A stretch of DNA of 64,000 bases from Clostridium yunnanense (GCF_016595795.1 NZ_JAENHN010000010.1:434001-498000), one strand, 5' to 3'. Shown: positions 26,947 to 37,114, numbered from the stretch's first letter. Translations and numbers: made by a program. Notes: generated by a model from the sequence alone, not told the origin.

Positions 26947-28806
26947 ATGAAAAAGCGTAAACATAGACTTATTGGTATGAGAAGAAAATTATTTATATTA
27001 ATTTTTATTACACTTATACCATTAACCTTCCTAGTAGTATATGAAATTAAAAGTAATTTTACTTCAAGTATTAATCAAGAACTAAATTCAAGCCAAGACT
27101 ACTGCGAAGCTATAAGTAGCTCATTTACAAACTATATTACTAAGGTTTGGACTAATCAATACTCAATCGGACTTTCCATGGCCTTAAACAAAAAATGGAT
27201 ACAGAGTGACATAGAAGAATTTATGAATGCTGTGCTTCCTTATGATAACGGTATATTTAGTTATACCTGGGTAAAACCAAATGGTGATGTGGTGACAAGT
27301 ACAAGTGCTGGGGTTAGAGGGAAAAATATAGCTGATAGAGATTATGTACAAGCTATAATGCATGGAGAAGATAAGGTTATTGGTGATTTAAGATATGCAG
27401 CAAATGGATATGATTTAATAATTCCAGTGGCAAGGGCAATACGAGTTAGTGGAGTATTGCAAGGAATCATTATAAGCAACATTGATATAAAAAGATTGGA
27501 CAGTGTACTGCCGGCAACTAGAACAGGAAAGTCAAGTAAATATGGACTGATAGATAAAAATGGGCGAATTGTTTACGCAAATGATAGTAAGGGGCTCTCC
27601 TATGACCAAAGAGTGATTCCACAAAGCTCCAATGGGTGGAGAGCACTTAACGGAGAAATTTATAGATATAGCTTTAAATTATCAGACTTAGAGGGCACAA
27701 AGCAGGTGGGGGTAGACTATCCTATTAAAGATATTGGCTGGAGTTGTTATGCTACTTCACCTATTTCGGAGATAACAGGAATTCAGATAAAAAGAGTAAA
27801 GAACGACTTGATGGCACTAATACTAGTTTATATTGTTTCCTTTATAATTGCGTTTCTTATTGGAAGACAGCATATATACTCAATCAATAAGATAAAGGAT
27901 GCTACCAATAAAGCTCTTTACAAGGACAAAAGTTATAAAACTGACTGTAAGGGAATAGATGAATATGAAGAGGTGGTAGATGCATTTAACCAAATTACAG
28001 AAGGCTATAATCAAAAAATCAACGAAGTAGAGGAATACAGTAATTTAAAGGCTAATTTTATGGCTACCATGTCACACGAACTAAAAACCCCTTTAAATAT
28101 TATACTTGGCTGCGTTCAATTAATGGAAATGCAAGTTACAGAAAATCAATCCTTTAATAAGTACCTAAAGATGCTAAAGCAAAACAGTTTTAGGCTTCTT
28201 AGGTTAATAAATAATTTTATTGATATAAATAAGATTGAAGTAGAAAATTTGACTTTAAATTTAGCAAATGACGATATTATAAGAGTCATTGAAGATATTT
28301 CCTTATCCATTGTTGAATATACAAATCTAAAAAACATAGAAATTATATTTGATACCGAGATAGAAGAAAAGTATATGGCCTTTGATCATGACAAAATTGA
28401 AAGAATATTACTGAACCTGTTATCTAATTCAATTAAATTCACAGAAGCTGGAGGAGTTATAATGATTAATATTTATGATAAAGGTGATCATATAGTGGTT
28501 TCTGTAAAGGATAACGGTATAGGTATTCCAGAAGAGATGCAGGATAAAATATTCGATAGATTTGTACAGGTAGATAGTACACTGAGAAGGAGAGCAGAAG
28601 GTAGTGGAATTGGTTTATCACTAGTAAAATCTTTAGTTGAACTTCATGAAGGCACAATATCAGTAGAAAGTGAACTTGGAAAAGGCAGTGAATTCGTAAT
28701 TGAACTTCCTATAAAGCAGGTTGAAAAAAAGCTACAAGCTAGCATTGAGGGGAGTTTGACTAATGTAGAAAAAATAAAAATTGAATTTTCAGATATTTAT
28801 ACATAA
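26947..28806 (+). CDS. Orphan membrane sensor histidine kinase with Cache-like external domain
   Basis: A 619-residue kinase. Helix 1 (about 15-33) and helix 2 (about 285-305) bracket an external sensor of about 250 residues whose pattern (YTWVKPNGDVVTSTSAGVRGKNIADRDYVQAIMHG) fits a dCache ligand domain. A HAMP-like linker leads to HisKA (FMATMSHELKTPLNIILG) and HATPase_c (N-box LLNLLSNSIKFTEAG, G1 KDNGIGIP, G2 GSGIGLSLVKSLVE). The ATG at 26947 follows AAGGGG. No regulator gene is adjacent, so its partner is elsewhere; such orphan kinases in Clostridium sometimes feed Spo0A. Confidence 0.92.
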   Translation: MKKRKHRLIGMRRKLFILIFITLIPLTFLVVYEIKSNFTSSINQELNSSQDYCEAISSSFTNYITKVWTNQYSIGLSMALNKKWIQSDIEEFMNAVLPYDNGIFSYTWVKPNGDVVTSTSAGVRGKNIADRDYVQAIMHGEDKVIGDLRYAANGYDLIIPVARAIRVSGVLQGIIISNIDIKRLDSVLPATRTGKSSKYGLIDKNGRIVYANDSKGLSYDQRVIPQSSNGWRALNGEIYRYSFKLSDLEGTKQVGVDYPIKDIGWSCYATSPISEITGIQIKRVKNDLMALILVYIVSFIIAFLIGRQHIYSINKIKDATNKALYKDKSYKTDCKGIDEYEEVVDAFNQITEGYNQKINEVEEYSNLKANFMATMSHELKTPLNIILGCVQLMEMQVTENQSFNKYLKMLKQNSFRLLRLINNFIDINKIEVENLTLNLANDDIIRVIEDISLSIVEYTNLKNIEIIFDTEIEEKYMAFDHDKIERILLNLLSNSIKFTEAGGVIMINIYDKGDHIVVSVKDNGIGIPEEMQDKIFDRFVQVDSTLRRRAEGSGIGLSLVKSLVELHEGTISVESELGKGSEFVIELPIKQVEKKLQASIEGSLTNVEKIKIEFSDIYT

Positions 28807-29001
28807 ATTTAGACATGAAAGGATAGCTTAATATAATGATTTATGTAAAATATTTGAATATTACATAGAAATTTCATAAAAAGTGTGATAATATTATACA
28901 GGTTGTAAAATAGATAATAAAATTTATATTTACAACATTATTATTTTGTTAAAGAAATATCTTTGATAATTAATGAAAGATAGTGTAAAAGGAGTTATGA
29001 C

Positions 29002-29979
29002 ATGAATGAAATATTGTATATAGTTATGCCGTGTTATAATGAGGAAGACGTATTAGCTGAAACCTCTAAAAGATTGTTAGAGAAAATGAATAAACTTATT
29101 TCTGACAATATTATTTCTTCAGAAAGTAAAGTTGTATTTGTAAATGATGGTTCAAAAGATAACACATGGAAGATAATTGAAGAGTATCATAAAAAAAATC
29201 CTATTTTCTTAGGGATAAAGTTATCAAGAAATAGAGGACACCAAAATGCATTATTAGCAGGTCTAATGACAGCTAAAAATTATGCAGATATGGTAATTTC
29301 CTTGGATGCTGACCTTCAAGATGATATAAATGCTATAGATGAGATGATTTATAAATATTATGAAGGCAATGATATAGTTTATGGAGTTAGAAGTGCTAGA
29401 AAGACAGATACTTTTTTTAAGCGCTTCACTGCAGAGGGATTTTACAAGTTTATGGAGAAACTTGGGGCTAAAGTAGTGTTCAATCATGCTGATTATAGAT
29501 TAATGAGTAAGCGTGCATTGGAAGGTTTAGCAGAATTTGAAGAAGTTAATCTTTTCCTTAGAGGATTGATACCAATGATTGGTTATAAAACAGATGTTGT
29601 TTACTATGAGCGCTCAGAGAGATTTGCTGGCGAGAGTAAATATCCACTTAAAAAAATGATTTCATTTGCATTTGAAGGAATTACTTCTTTATCAAATGAA
29701 CCAATTAAGATGATTACAAAACTTGGGATAGGAATATTGTTAATAAGCATCGTGATGATAATTTATTCTATAATTCAGTACTTTAGAGGAGCAACAGTTA
29801 TAGGATGGACTAGTTTGCTTGCTTCTATTTGGGCAATTGGTGGCTTGATCTTATTTTCAATTGGAATTATAGGTGAGTACATAGGTAAGGTATATTTAGA
29901 AACAAAACATAGACCAAGATTTATAATAGAAACCTTTCTAAATGAAAGTAAAGGTGAAATTAACAAAGAGAAGAGTTAA
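29002..29979 (+). CDS. Family 2 glycosyltransferase, polyprenyl-phosphate sugar transferase (GtrB/DPM1-like)
   Basis: A 325-residue protein that most likely transfers a sugar from a nucleotide donor to a polyprenyl phosphate on the inner face of the membrane. The GT-A domain has VMPCYNEEDVLAETS, VNDGSKDNTW, the DADLQDD metal-binding motif and YGVRSARKTDTFFKR. Two C-terminal helices (about 232-255, 268-290) anchor it. ATG follows AAAGGAG. The next gene encodes a GT-C-type enzyme that could use the lipid-linked sugar, the classic GtrB/flippase/GT-C scheme. Confidence 0.92.
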   Translation: MNEILYIVMPCYNEEDVLAETSKRLLEKMNKLISDNIISSESKVVFVNDGSKDNTWKIIEEYHKKNPIFLGIKLSRNRGHQNALLAGLMTAKNYADMVISLDADLQDDINAIDEMIYKYYEGNDIVYGVRSARKTDTFFKRFTAEGFYKFMEKLGAKVVFNHADYRLMSKRALEGLAEFEEVNLFLRGLIPMIGYKTDVVYYERSERFAGESKYPLKKMISFAFEGITSLSNEPIKMITKLGIGILLISIVMIIYSIIQYFRGATVIGWTSLLASIWAIGGLILFSIGIIGEYIGKVYLETKHRPRFIIETFLNESKGEINKEKS

Positions 29980-30006
29980 ATATAAAAGAAAAAATAGGAG
30001 TAAAAG

Positions 30007-31200
30007 ATGACAAGTCTAAAAAGTAAATTTTTGCAGTTAGTTCAAAAATATAAACTTATAATGTTTGTTATTATAGTTACAATTTGCAGCTTATATGTTC
30101 GTTACAAATTTTATAGTTATATATCTGTGGATTTTAGTTGGTCTTTAGATAATTGGATAAAAACAATAAGAGCAAATGGAGGCGTGAATTCGTTAAAATT
30201 AAATATTGGGGATTACAATGAGCCTTATATAATTATTTTAACTTTTTTGTCGTACTTACCAATATCATCTTTAAAAATTGTTAAATGTCTTTCGGTGTTT
30301 TTTGATTATGCAGGGGCATGTAGTGCGACTTTGCTGGTATGGGGATTATTAAAAGATAAGGCTTATAGAAAAACTGCAGCAGTAATAACTTATACAATAA
30401 TACTATTTTTACCTACAGTAATTATTAATAGTTCATTGTGGGGACAGTGCGATATGATTTACACTACTTTCATACTATTGTCTCTATATTTTCTGATTGA
30501 GGAAAGATATATACCGTCATTTGTTTTACTTGGGATAGCATTTTCCTTTAAATTGCAGTTTATTTTTATTCTGCCGCTATATGTCATTTTGTATTTTAAG
30601 AAGGAAAAGATTTCGATTTTACATTTTGGGTTGATTTTTTTGGCAAATTTAATTATGTGTATGCCAGCTATTATTTTTGGAAAATCATTAAAAAGCATAA
30701 TTAAAATATATGTTAATCAGGCGAGTGAATACCCAGATTTAGCGTGTAATTTTCCTAGTATTTATACACTTTTCCCAAACAACCCTATATTTAGTTCGTA
30801 TGGAGTAATAGTACTAGCTATGGTTTTTGGAGTGGCTTTAATTGTCTTCTTAGAGAGGGATATTATCTTTAATAAAGAGATGATTATAACCTTAGGCTTA
30901 TGGTCCATAGTTATGAGTGTATTTCTATTACCTCACATGCATGAAAGATATATGTTCGTTGCTGATGTATTAAGTGTAATATGGTATATTGCTTATCGTA
31001 AAAAAATATACATAACCGTTGGAATTAATTTGATTTCATTATTAAGTTACATACCATATCTATTTAGAATAACAGTAGTTGACTTTAAGATTTTAACTAT
31101 TGGACTTTTAATAGTTGTAGTATTGTTGACAATGCATACATTCAACTTAGACAATAAAAAGCTTAATTACCTTATGGAGAGTGAAAATCATAATTCATAA
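30007..31200 (+). CDS. Polytopic GT-C-type glycosyltransferase (GT87/DUF2029-like)
   Basis: A 397-residue membrane protein with about 10-11 helices. The external-loop motif NSSLWGQCDMIYTTF and a PHMHERYMF motif near residue 305 are typical of GT-C transferases that use polyprenyl-phosphate-linked sugars. The gene follows the GT2 gene after 27 bases with its own AGGAG site and is surely co-transcribed. Together they probably add a sugar to a cell-wall polymer or glycolipid outside the membrane. Acceptor unknown. Confidence 0.85.
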   Translation: MTSLKSKFLQLVQKYKLIMFVIIVTICSLYVRYKFYSYISVDFSWSLDNWIKTIRANGGVNSLKLNIGDYNEPYIIILTFLSYLPISSLKIVKCLSVFFDYAGACSATLLVWGLLKDKAYRKTAAVITYTIILFLPTVIINSSLWGQCDMIYTTFILLSLYFLIEERYIPSFVLLGIAFSFKLQFIFILPLYVILYFKKEKISILHFGLIFLANLIMCMPAIIFGKSLKSIIKIYVNQASEYPDLACNFPSIYTLFPNNPIFSSYGVIVLAMVFGVALIVFLERDIIFNKEMIITLGLWSIVMSVFLLPHMHERYMFVADVLSVIWYIAYRKKIYITVGINLISLLSYIPYLFRITVVDFKILTIGLLIVVVLLTMHTFNLDNKKLNYLMESENHNS

Positions 31201-31256
31201 ATATGAGTAACAAGCTTAAAACATATTATAAATTAAAGAATAAAAAAGAATAATGT

Positions 31257-31341
31257 GTCGCCTGTAGAGCTTTTTACTACGCTCGGAAAAGGCAGATACG
31301 CTAGAAAATCACTGAAGAAAAGTTACTTCAGTGATTTTTTA
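31257..31341 (+). repeat. Leader-like hairpin repeat, copy 1, with terminator
   Basis: TCGCCTG...CTCGGAAAAGGCAGATACGCT followed by a terminator (AAATCACTGAAG / CTTCAGTGATTT, 31306-31337, then T). The whole block of about 85 bases is repeated imperfectly at 31644-31731. It ends the glycosyltransferase operon. Confidence 0.6.
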
Positions 31342-31408
31342 TCTATTGAATAAGTAATGAAGTTAAATACGAAGGTAAGTATCAAATAGTTTATATAAAA
31401 ATATTGAA

Positions 31409-31454
31409 ATTACATCAACAATCAATTGTAGTAATGAAATAGTAAGAGTATAAT
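31409..31454 (+). promoter_or_regulatory. Probable promoter with dyad over the -35
   Basis: TTGTAG (31426-31431), 17 bp, TATAAT (31449-31454). A dyad ATTAC-N2-CAA-N7-TTG-N2-GTAAT (31409-31435) covers the -35. It could drive urease or a short RNA ending at the terminator at 31513-31542. Confidence 0.5.
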
Positions 31455-31460
31455 ATTGCC

Positions 31461-31542
31461 ATAAGAAAAATATTCCACATAAATAATACAAATATAGAAT
31501 ATTGATACAATGAGGTATCTCTTTATTGAGATGCCTTTTTTT
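31461..31542 (+). ncRNA. Possible small RNA or attenuated leader
   Basis: About 80 bases lie between the expected start from the promoter at 31426-31454 and a clear terminator (AGGTATCTC / GAGATGCCT plus T7, 31513-31542). There is no ribosome binding site with a frame. It could be a small RNA or a first attenuator ahead of urease. Confidence 0.3.
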
Positions 31543-31643
31543 ACTGTATACGAAAATATAAAAATTTAAAGTTAGCTAAGTATAGATATTTCAACGGTTT
31601 TAGAAGTTTTTTTATGGCTATACAGTAGAAAAACAAAACTTAT

Positions 31644-31731
31644 TCGCCTGCCAGGTTTTCCTCATATACATTCGGAAAGGCAGATGCGTTAAAAAAGCTC
31701 ACTGAAGAAGGTCGCTTCAGCGACTTTTTTA
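31644..31731 (+). promoter_or_regulatory. Leader hairpin and terminator immediately before ureA (repeat copy 2)
   Basis: CGCCTGCC (31644-31651) pairs with GGCAG-AT-GCG around an inner TTTCC/GGAAA helix, and TTCGGAAAGGCAGATGCGTT matches copy 1 at 31257. A terminator (AAAGCTCACTGAAG / CTTCAGCGACTTTTTT, 31694-31731) ends 26 bases before the ureA start. This looks like attenuation of the urease operon; ligand or factor unknown. Confidence 0.45.
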
Positions 31732-31757
31732 TTATTTTTGAAAGGGAAGGTGTTTTT

Positions 31758-32060
31758 ATGTATTTTACTCCTAGAGAGATGGAAAAGCTTATGCTTCATT
31801 ATGCTGGTGAGCTTGCAAGAAAACGTAAGGATAGAGGCTTGAAGCTTAACTATCCAGAAGCAGTTGCACTTATATGCTCTGAGCTTATGGAAGCTGCGAG
31901 AGATGGGAAGACTGTAACAGAACTTATGAATCTTGGAACAAAGATATTAAAGGAAGAGGATGTAATGGAAGGAATAGCTGAAATGGTTGATGAAGTTCAA
32001 ATAGAAGCCACCTTTCCAGATGGAACAAAACTAGTCACTGTCCATAATCCAATAAGGTAG
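31758..32060 (+). CDS. ureA: Urease subunit gamma
   Basis: A 100-residue structural subunit of urease, which hydrolyses urea to ammonia and carbamate. It matches the usual length and the sequence [38 protein letters not shown] is diagnostic, as is the ending [20 protein letters not shown]-like [24 protein letters not shown] follows AAGGGAAGG. First gene of ureABCEFGD; the start lies just beyond a terminator-like hairpin. Confidence 0.98.
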   Translation: MYFTPREMEKLMLHYAGELARKRKDRGLKLNYPEAVALICSELMEAARDGKTVTELMNLGTKILKEEDVMEGIAEMVDEVQIEATFPDGTKLVTVHNPIR

Positions 32061-32069
32061 GTGTTTGAA

Positions 32070-32438
32070 ATGAAACCAGGTGAAATAATTGTTAAAGATA
32101 GAGATATTATATGTAACGAAGGAAGAAAAACAAAGACTTTAATTGTTTCTAATACTGGAGACAGACCGGTGCAGGTAGGCTCACATTTTCATTTTTTTGA
32201 GGTAAACAAATGTATGCAATTTGATAGAACAGAAGCTTTTGGAATGAGGCTTGATATAGCATCAGGTACTGCTGTACGTTTTGAACCAGGTGAAGAAAAA
32301 GAAATTCAGCTAGTTGAAATCGGCGGTAAGAAGCTGGTATATGGACTTAATGATTTAACTGCAGGAGCTACTGATGAAGCTAATAAGGAAGATAGTTTAA
32401 ATAGAGCAAAAGAAAACTCTTTTAAAGGGGTGAAGTAA
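32070..32438 (+). CDS. ureB: Urease subunit beta
   Basis: A 122-residue structural subunit. [20 protein letters not shown] and [44 protein letters not shown] are family-typical. The ATG at 32070 lies six bases after AAGGTAGGTG; an in-frame GTG at 32061 is part of that site. Only nine bases separate it from ureA and one from ureC. Confidence 0.97.
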   Translation: MKPGEIIVKDRDIICNEGRKTKTLIVSNTGDRPVQVGSHFHFFEVNKCMQFDRTEAFGMRLDIASGTAVRFEPGEEKEIQLVEIGGKKLVYGLNDLTAGATDEANKEDSLNRAKENSFKGVK

Positions 32439-32439
32439 T

Positions 32440-34161
32440 ATGAGCTTTAAAATAAAGGCTAGAGATTATGCTAATATGTACGGACCAACCACTGTAGATA
32501 GAGTAAGACTTGCTGATACAGACATAATCATAGAGGTTGAGAAGGATTATACTACTTATGGGGATGAGTGTAAGTTTGGTGGAGGTAAAACTCTAAGAGA
32601 TGGTATGGGGCAGTCAGCATTAGGTGTAAGATCTGAAGGCGTATTAGATTTAGTTATAACTAATGCTTTAGTTTTAGATTATACAGGGATATTTAAGGCA
32701 GACATAGGAATAAAAGATGGAAAAATTGTAGGTATAGGTAAGGCTGGGAACCCTGATATTATGGATAACGTAGATGAAAACATGATAGTAGGGGCATCCA
32801 CCGAAGCCATAGCAGGGGAAGGAATGATCTTAACTGCTGGAGGAATAGATACTCACATTCATTTCATATCTCCTCAGCAGATTGAAACTGCTCTGTACAG
32901 CGGTATAACCACAATGATTGGTGGAGGCACAGGGCCAGCGGATGGAACTAATGCAACTACTTGTACTCCTGGTGCTTTTTATATAGAAAGAATGCTTGAA
33001 GCTGCAGAAGAATTTCCAATGAATCTTGGCTTTTTAGGAAAAGGAAACTCTTCTTCTTTGGATGCTTTAAGAGAGCAAGTAGAAGCTGGTGCTCTTGGGC
33101 TTAAGCTTCATGAAGACTGGGGAAGCACTCCAAAAGCTATAGATACTTGTCTTGCAGTTGCAGATGAATATGATGTACAAGTAGCTATTCATACTGATAC
33201 TTTAAATGAAGCGGGTTTTGTAGAGGATACTGTAGCTGCAATAGGTGGAAGAACTATTCACACTTACCATACAGAAGGAGCAGGTGGAGGTCATGCACCA
33301 GATATTATGAAGATAGCATCTTTTCCTAACATACTTCCGTCATCTACAAATCCAACAAGACCATATACAGTAAATACTATCGATGAGCATTTAGATATGC
33401 TTATGGTTTGTCATCACTTAGATAAGAAAGTACCAGAAGATATAGCATTTGCAGACTCAAGAATAAGACCAGAAACTATAGCAGCAGAAGATATATTTCA
33501 TGACATGGGGATCTTCAGTATGTTAAGCTCTGATTCTCAAGCTATGGGAAGAGTTGGGGAAGTTATTATAAGAACTTGGCAAACTGCGGATAAGATGAAG
33601 AAACAAAGAGGACTCTTACCTGAAGATAAGGATTTAGGTTGTGATAACTTTAGAGCTAAAAGATACGTGGCAAAGTACACAATAAATCCAGCTATAACTC
33701 ATGGCATATCTAAGTATGTAGGCTCCATTGAAGTTGGAAAATACGCTGACTTAGTATTGTGGAAGCCTGCTTTCTTTGGAGTAAAACCTGAGATGATAAT
33801 AAAGGCTGGGATGATTACTGCAAGTAGAATGGGGGATGCAAATGCATCTATACCAACTCCACAGCCAGTTATATATAGAAACATGTTTGGAGCCTTTGGC
33901 AGAGCTAAATATAAATGCTGTATGACTTTTGTATCTAAGGCTTCTTTAGAAAATGGAAATATAGAGAAGTTAGGACTTAATAAGCTAGTGCTTCCAGTAG
34001 AAAACTGCAGGAACATAGGTAAAAAAGATATGGTCCTAAACTCAGAAACTCCAAAGATTGAGGTAAACCCTGAGAACTATGAAGTTAAAGTTGATGGGCA
34101 GCATGTAACCTGTAAACCAATTAAGGAAGCCTCTTTAGCGCAGAGATATTTCTTGTTTTAA
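32440..34161 (+). CDS. ureC: Urease subunit alpha (catalytic, nickel enzyme)
   Basis: A 573-residue catalytic subunit of normal length. Nickel ligands and catalytic residues are intact: the two His in [14 protein letters not shown], the Lys that becomes carbamylated in GLKLHEDWG, His in AIHTDTLNE and [12 protein letters not shown], the mobile-flap Cys-His in LMVCHHLD and the Asp in [15 protein letters not shown] is preceded by AAGGGGTG. It needs the E, F, G and D proteins downstream for nickel loading. A 153-bp AT-rich gap follows before ureE, possibly with a weak internal promoter. Confidence 0.99.
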   Translation: MSFKIKARDYANMYGPTTVDRVRLADTDIIIEVEKDYTTYGDECKFGGGKTLRDGMGQSALGVRSEGVLDLVITNALVLDYTGIFKADIGIKDGKIVGIGKAGNPDIMDNVDENMIVGASTEAIAGEGMILTAGGIDTHIHFISPQQIETALYSGITTMIGGGTGPADGTNATTCTPGAFYIERMLEAAEEFPMNLGFLGKGNSSSLDALREQVEAGALGLKLHEDWGSTPKAIDTCLAVADEYDVQVAIHTDTLNEAGFVEDTVAAIGGRTIHTYHTEGAGGGHAPDIMKIASFPNILPSSTNPTRPYTVNTIDEHLDMLMVCHHLDKKVPEDIAFADSRIRPETIAAEDIFHDMGIFSMLSSDSQAMGRVGEVIIRTWQTADKMKKQRGLLPEDKDLGCDNFRAKRYVAKYTINPAITHGISKYVGSIEVGKYADLVLWKPAFFGVKPEMIIKAGMITASRMGDANASIPTPQPVIYRNMFGAFGRAKYKCCMTFVSKASLENGNIEKLGLNKLVLPVENCRNIGKKDMVLNSETPKIEVNPENYEVKVDGQHVTCKPIKEASLAQRYFLF

Positions 34162-34314
34162 AAAAGTGCTTCAAACCGTTTATATGACTGTATATTCATA
34201 TAATTTTATATTTATATAAAGGTATAATTATAACATTAGAAAAATGAATAAATATATAAACATAAAATCAAACGATTATATAATTATTTATTACAAGTTA
34301 GATAGGAGTAATTT

Positions 34315-34782
34315 ATGTTAGTTGAAAGTATATTAGGAACTTTAGAAGACTTTGATGTTCATGGAAAAGAAATAGATTTTGTAGATATAGAGTGGTATGA
34401 AGTTAGTAAAAAGATAATAAAGAAAGTTAGTTCCAGCGGAAGACAGGTTGGGATTAGACTAGATGGAAGCAGAAAAATTAACCATAAAGATGTACTTCAT
34501 GATGATTCAGAGTTTATAGTGATCGTAAATATACCTGAGTGTGAAGTTATTTCTATAAAGCCTTCTACTATGGAGGAAATGGGAAGAATATGTTATGAGA
34601 TAGGAAATAAACATATTCCTTTGTTTCTACATCATGAGGAAATACTTGTGCCTTACGATGAACCCTTGATGAAGCTACTTGAGAAAAATAATTTCAATCC
34701 ACAGAAGGTTTCAGCTAGACTTGTAAATGGGTTAGAAACTCATAGTCATAGCCACGGACATAGCCATGAGCATGAACATTAG
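34315..34782 (+). CDS. ureE: Urease accessory protein UreE (nickel metallochaperone)
   Basis: A 155-residue protein that delivers nickel during urease maturation. The C terminus is a His-rich tail (residues about 141-155, SHSHGHSHEHEH) for nickel binding. The N-terminal peptide-binding and central metal-binding domains fit the family (LRLDGSRKINHKDVLH-like segment). ATG follows ATAGGAG. Its last 17 bases overlap ureF. Confidence 0.95.
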   Translation: MLVESILGTLEDFDVHGKEIDFVDIEWYEVSKKIIKKVSSSGRQVGIRLDGSRKINHKDVLHDDSEFIVIVNIPECEVISIKPSTMEEMGRICYEIGNKHIPLFLHHEEILVPYDEPLMKLLEKNNFNPQKVSARLVNGLETHSHSHGHSHEHEH

Positions 34783-35464
34783 CAATCAGTTTTTTACACT
34801 GCTTCAGATTGCTGACTCCATATTTCCTATAGGTTCTTATACTCAGTCAAATGGACTTGAGACCTATGTACAAAAAGGAATTGTAAAGGATAGTGAGTCG
34901 TCAAAGGAGTACTTAAGGCACATGCTTACAAGCAGTGTAAAATATAATGACGGATTAGCTGTGAAATTAGCTTATGAATATGCAAAGGCTAGAGATGTAG
35001 ATAAGGTATTAGAACTTGATAGTTTGCTTACCTGCTCTAAGGCGCCAAGGGAAATAAAAGAAGGTAGTATGAAGCTATGCACCAGGTTTATCAAGCTTAT
35101 CAATACTATAAGAAGAACAGAGCTTATTGATTTGTACGAGAGAGCTATAAAAGAAGAAAAAGCCTATGGACAGTACTGTATTTCCTTTGGGATTTTTGCG
35201 GCAGAGTGTGATATATCAAAGGAAGAAGCTTTGATGGCATATGTGTATAATCAAGCTTCTTCAATAATAAATAACTGCACTAAACTTGTTCCGTTAGGAC
35301 AGTTAGATGGTCAAAAAGCATTGTTTAGTATGCAAGAGGTTATGTCGAATATTACCCAGGAAATATTGGAACTTACTATGAATGATATCGGAAGATGTAG
35401 TATAGGGGCGGATATAAGAGCAATGCAGCATGAGGATTTATATTCTAGACTGTATATGTCTTAA
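34766..35464 (+). CDS. ureF: Urease accessory protein UreF
   Basis: A 232-residue all-helical chaperone that forms the UreD-UreF-UreG complex on apo-urease. LLQIADSIFPIGSYTQSNGLETYVQKGIV near the N terminus is the family signature. The start (ATG 34766 or 34772) lies inside the His-tail codons of ureE, so the two are translationally coupled. A 247-bp gap to ureG follows. Confidence 0.95.
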   Translation: MSMNISNQFFTLLQIADSIFPIGSYTQSNGLETYVQKGIVKDSESSKEYLRHMLTSSVKYNDGLAVKLAYEYAKARDVDKVLELDSLLTCSKAPREIKEGSMKLCTRFIKLINTIRRTELIDLYERAIKEEKAYGQYCISFGIFAAECDISKEEALMAYVYNQASSIINNCTKLVPLGQLDGQKALFSMQEVMSNITQEILELTMNDIGRCSIGADIRAMQHEDLYSRLYMS

Positions 35465-35559
35465 TTTAGTGATAGGTATAGGCGTGTATTGAAAATAAAC
35501 AATTACTATATCTGATATATTGATGAATTTAGTAAATAATTAATAGAGTTTTGGAGAGG

Positions 35560-35712
35560 AGGAAATGTTGACTTTTAATAAATACGGATACACCATTTCA
35601 TAATAAATTTAGCTATAAAGTAAAGCGTCATTAATAATTAAAATGATTACTTGAATATTTTTAAAATGAGGAAATGGGATATCTATGTAAGTGGTCAACA
35701 TTAGTGAATATA
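35560..35712 (+). other. ureF-ureG gap with two mini-frames
   Basis: A strong GAGAGGAGGAA site at about 35557-35567 precedes a 12-codon frame (ATG 35565 to TAA 35603), and an ATG-TAA start-stop pair (35685-35690) follows GAGGAAATGG just before ureG. These could be chance remnants or elements that limit UreG synthesis. Confidence 0.3.
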
Positions 35713-36320
35713 TGAGTTATGTAAAGATAGGAATTGCAGGTCCAGTTGGGTCAGGGAAAACTGCATTAATAGAGAGACTTACAAGAGAAATGAGTAAAGA
35801 ATACAGTGTAGCTGTAATAACAAACGATATATATACCAAAGAAGATGCAGAGTTTTTAACTGCAAACAGCATTCTTCCAAAGGAAAGAATCATTGGGGTA
35901 GAGACTGGCGGATGTCCGCATACTGCAATAAGAGAAGATGCTTCTATGAATCTTGAAGCTGTGGATGTGATGGTAAAAAGATTTCCAGATGTAGAGATAA
36001 TACTTATAGAAAGTGGTGGAGACAATTTATCAGCTACCTTTAGTCCAGATTTAGCAGATTCAACTATATATGTTATTGATGTGTCTGGTGGAGACAAGAT
36101 TCCTAGAAAAGGTGGGCCTGGAATAACAAGATCGGATCTTCTTATAATAAACAAGATAGATTTAGCACCATATGTTGGTGCAAGTCTTGAGGTAATGGAA
36201 AGAGATTCTATAAAGATGAGAGGGACTAAACCTTTTATTTTTACAGATCTTCATAACAAGGTAGGATTAGATAAGGTAATAGACTGGATTAAAGAAAATG
36301 TTCTACTTGAGGGCGTGTAA
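35712..36320 (+). CDS. ureG: Urease accessory GTPase UreG
   Basis: A SIMIBI-class GTPase that powers nickel insertion into urease. The P-loop GPVGSGKT, the [17 protein letters not shown] region, the nickel-binding CPH in GGCPHTAIR and the base motif [11 protein letters not shown] are intact. The ATG at 35712 ([17 protein letters not shown], 202 residues) gives the normal family start but has no clear ribosome binding site; a GTG at 35691 (209 residues) is the alternative. Its stop overlaps the ureD start (TAATG). Confidence 0.95.
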   Translation: MSYVKIGIAGPVGSGKTALIERLTREMSKEYSVAVITNDIYTKEDAEFLTANSILPKERIIGVETGGCPHTAIREDASMNLEAVDVMVKRFPDVEIILIESGGDNLSATFSPDLADSTIYVIDVSGGDKIPRKGGPGITRSDLLIINKIDLAPYVGASLEVMERDSIKMRGTKPFIFTDLHNKVGLDKVIDWIKENVLLEGV

Positions 36321-37114
36321 TGAACAATAATTACGAAAAAGATAGCCATATTAATATAATAGCTTCACTTAAAAGAGATAGGACTATTTTAGAAGATAGC
36401 TATTTTACAGCTCCTTTTAAAACTATAAGGCCTTTTTACGATGAACAATATAATATTATGAAGCTATGTGTAATGAATGTTTCTCCAGGAATATTAGAAG
36501 GAGATAAGTACTTCTTAAACTTTCATATTAAAGAAGGGGCTAGACTTCACATATACTCTCAATCCTACAGTAAAATATTTAATATGAAGAAGGACAGTGC
36601 CTATCAAAAGCTTAATGTAAGCATAGAGAAGAACAGCAGATTTGAGTATTTTCTAATGCCTACAATGCCCTTTAAGGGATCTAACTTTTTTGGTGAAGCA
36701 GATATATATCTAGAAAATGGAAGCGAGTTATTATATAGAGAAATACTATCCTGTGGAAGATATATGTCTGGAGAAAGATTTGATTTTAATATATATTCAT
36801 CAAAAACTAAACTATATTACGATGGGAAGCTAATTTTCTTTGACAATACTTTTCTTGAGCCAAAGAAGCAAAATCTAGACGAAATAGGCTATTACGAAGG
36901 GTATACTCACCAAGCTAATGTTTATATAATAAATGATAGAGTAGATGAAGAGTTTAGAGATAAACTTATAGAGTACTTAGAGTCTCAAGAAATCATAATA
37001 GCCGGAGCAAGCATAAATCATGAAAAAATGATAACCATAAGAGTTCTTGGAAACAGCTCAGATAAATTAGCAAAGATAACTGATAGAATTAGGGAAATTG
37101 ATTTAGAGAGATAG
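36320..37114 (+). CDS. ureD: Urease accessory protein UreD (UreH)
   Basis: A 264-residue scaffold for the urease activation complex. Family pattern is seen in YFTAPFKTIRPFYDE, VMNVSPGILEGDKYFLNFHIKEGARLHIYSQSYSKIF and PTMPFKGSNFFGEADIYL. It starts in the stop codon of ureG. It is the last gene, unlike the frequent ureD-first order; the order ABCEFGD is seen in several Firmicutes. No nickel or urea transporter is linked here. Confidence 0.93.
   Translation: MNNNYEKDSHINIIASLKRDRTILEDSYFTAPFKTIRPFYDEQYNIMKLCVMNVSPGILEGDKYFLNFHIKEGARLHIYSQSYSKIFNMKKDSAYQKLNVSIEKNSRFEYFLMPTMPFKGSNFFGEADIYLENGSELLYREILSCGRYMSGERFDFNIYSSKTKLYYDGKLIFFDNTFLEPKKQNLDEIGYYEGYTHQANVYIINDRVDEEFRDKLIEYLESQEIIIAGASINHEKMITIRVLGNSSDKLAKITDRIREIDLER

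Noticed and set aside
35717-36154. 145-codon minus-strand frame opposite ureG
   Set aside because: Shadow of the conserved UreG GTPase sequence.
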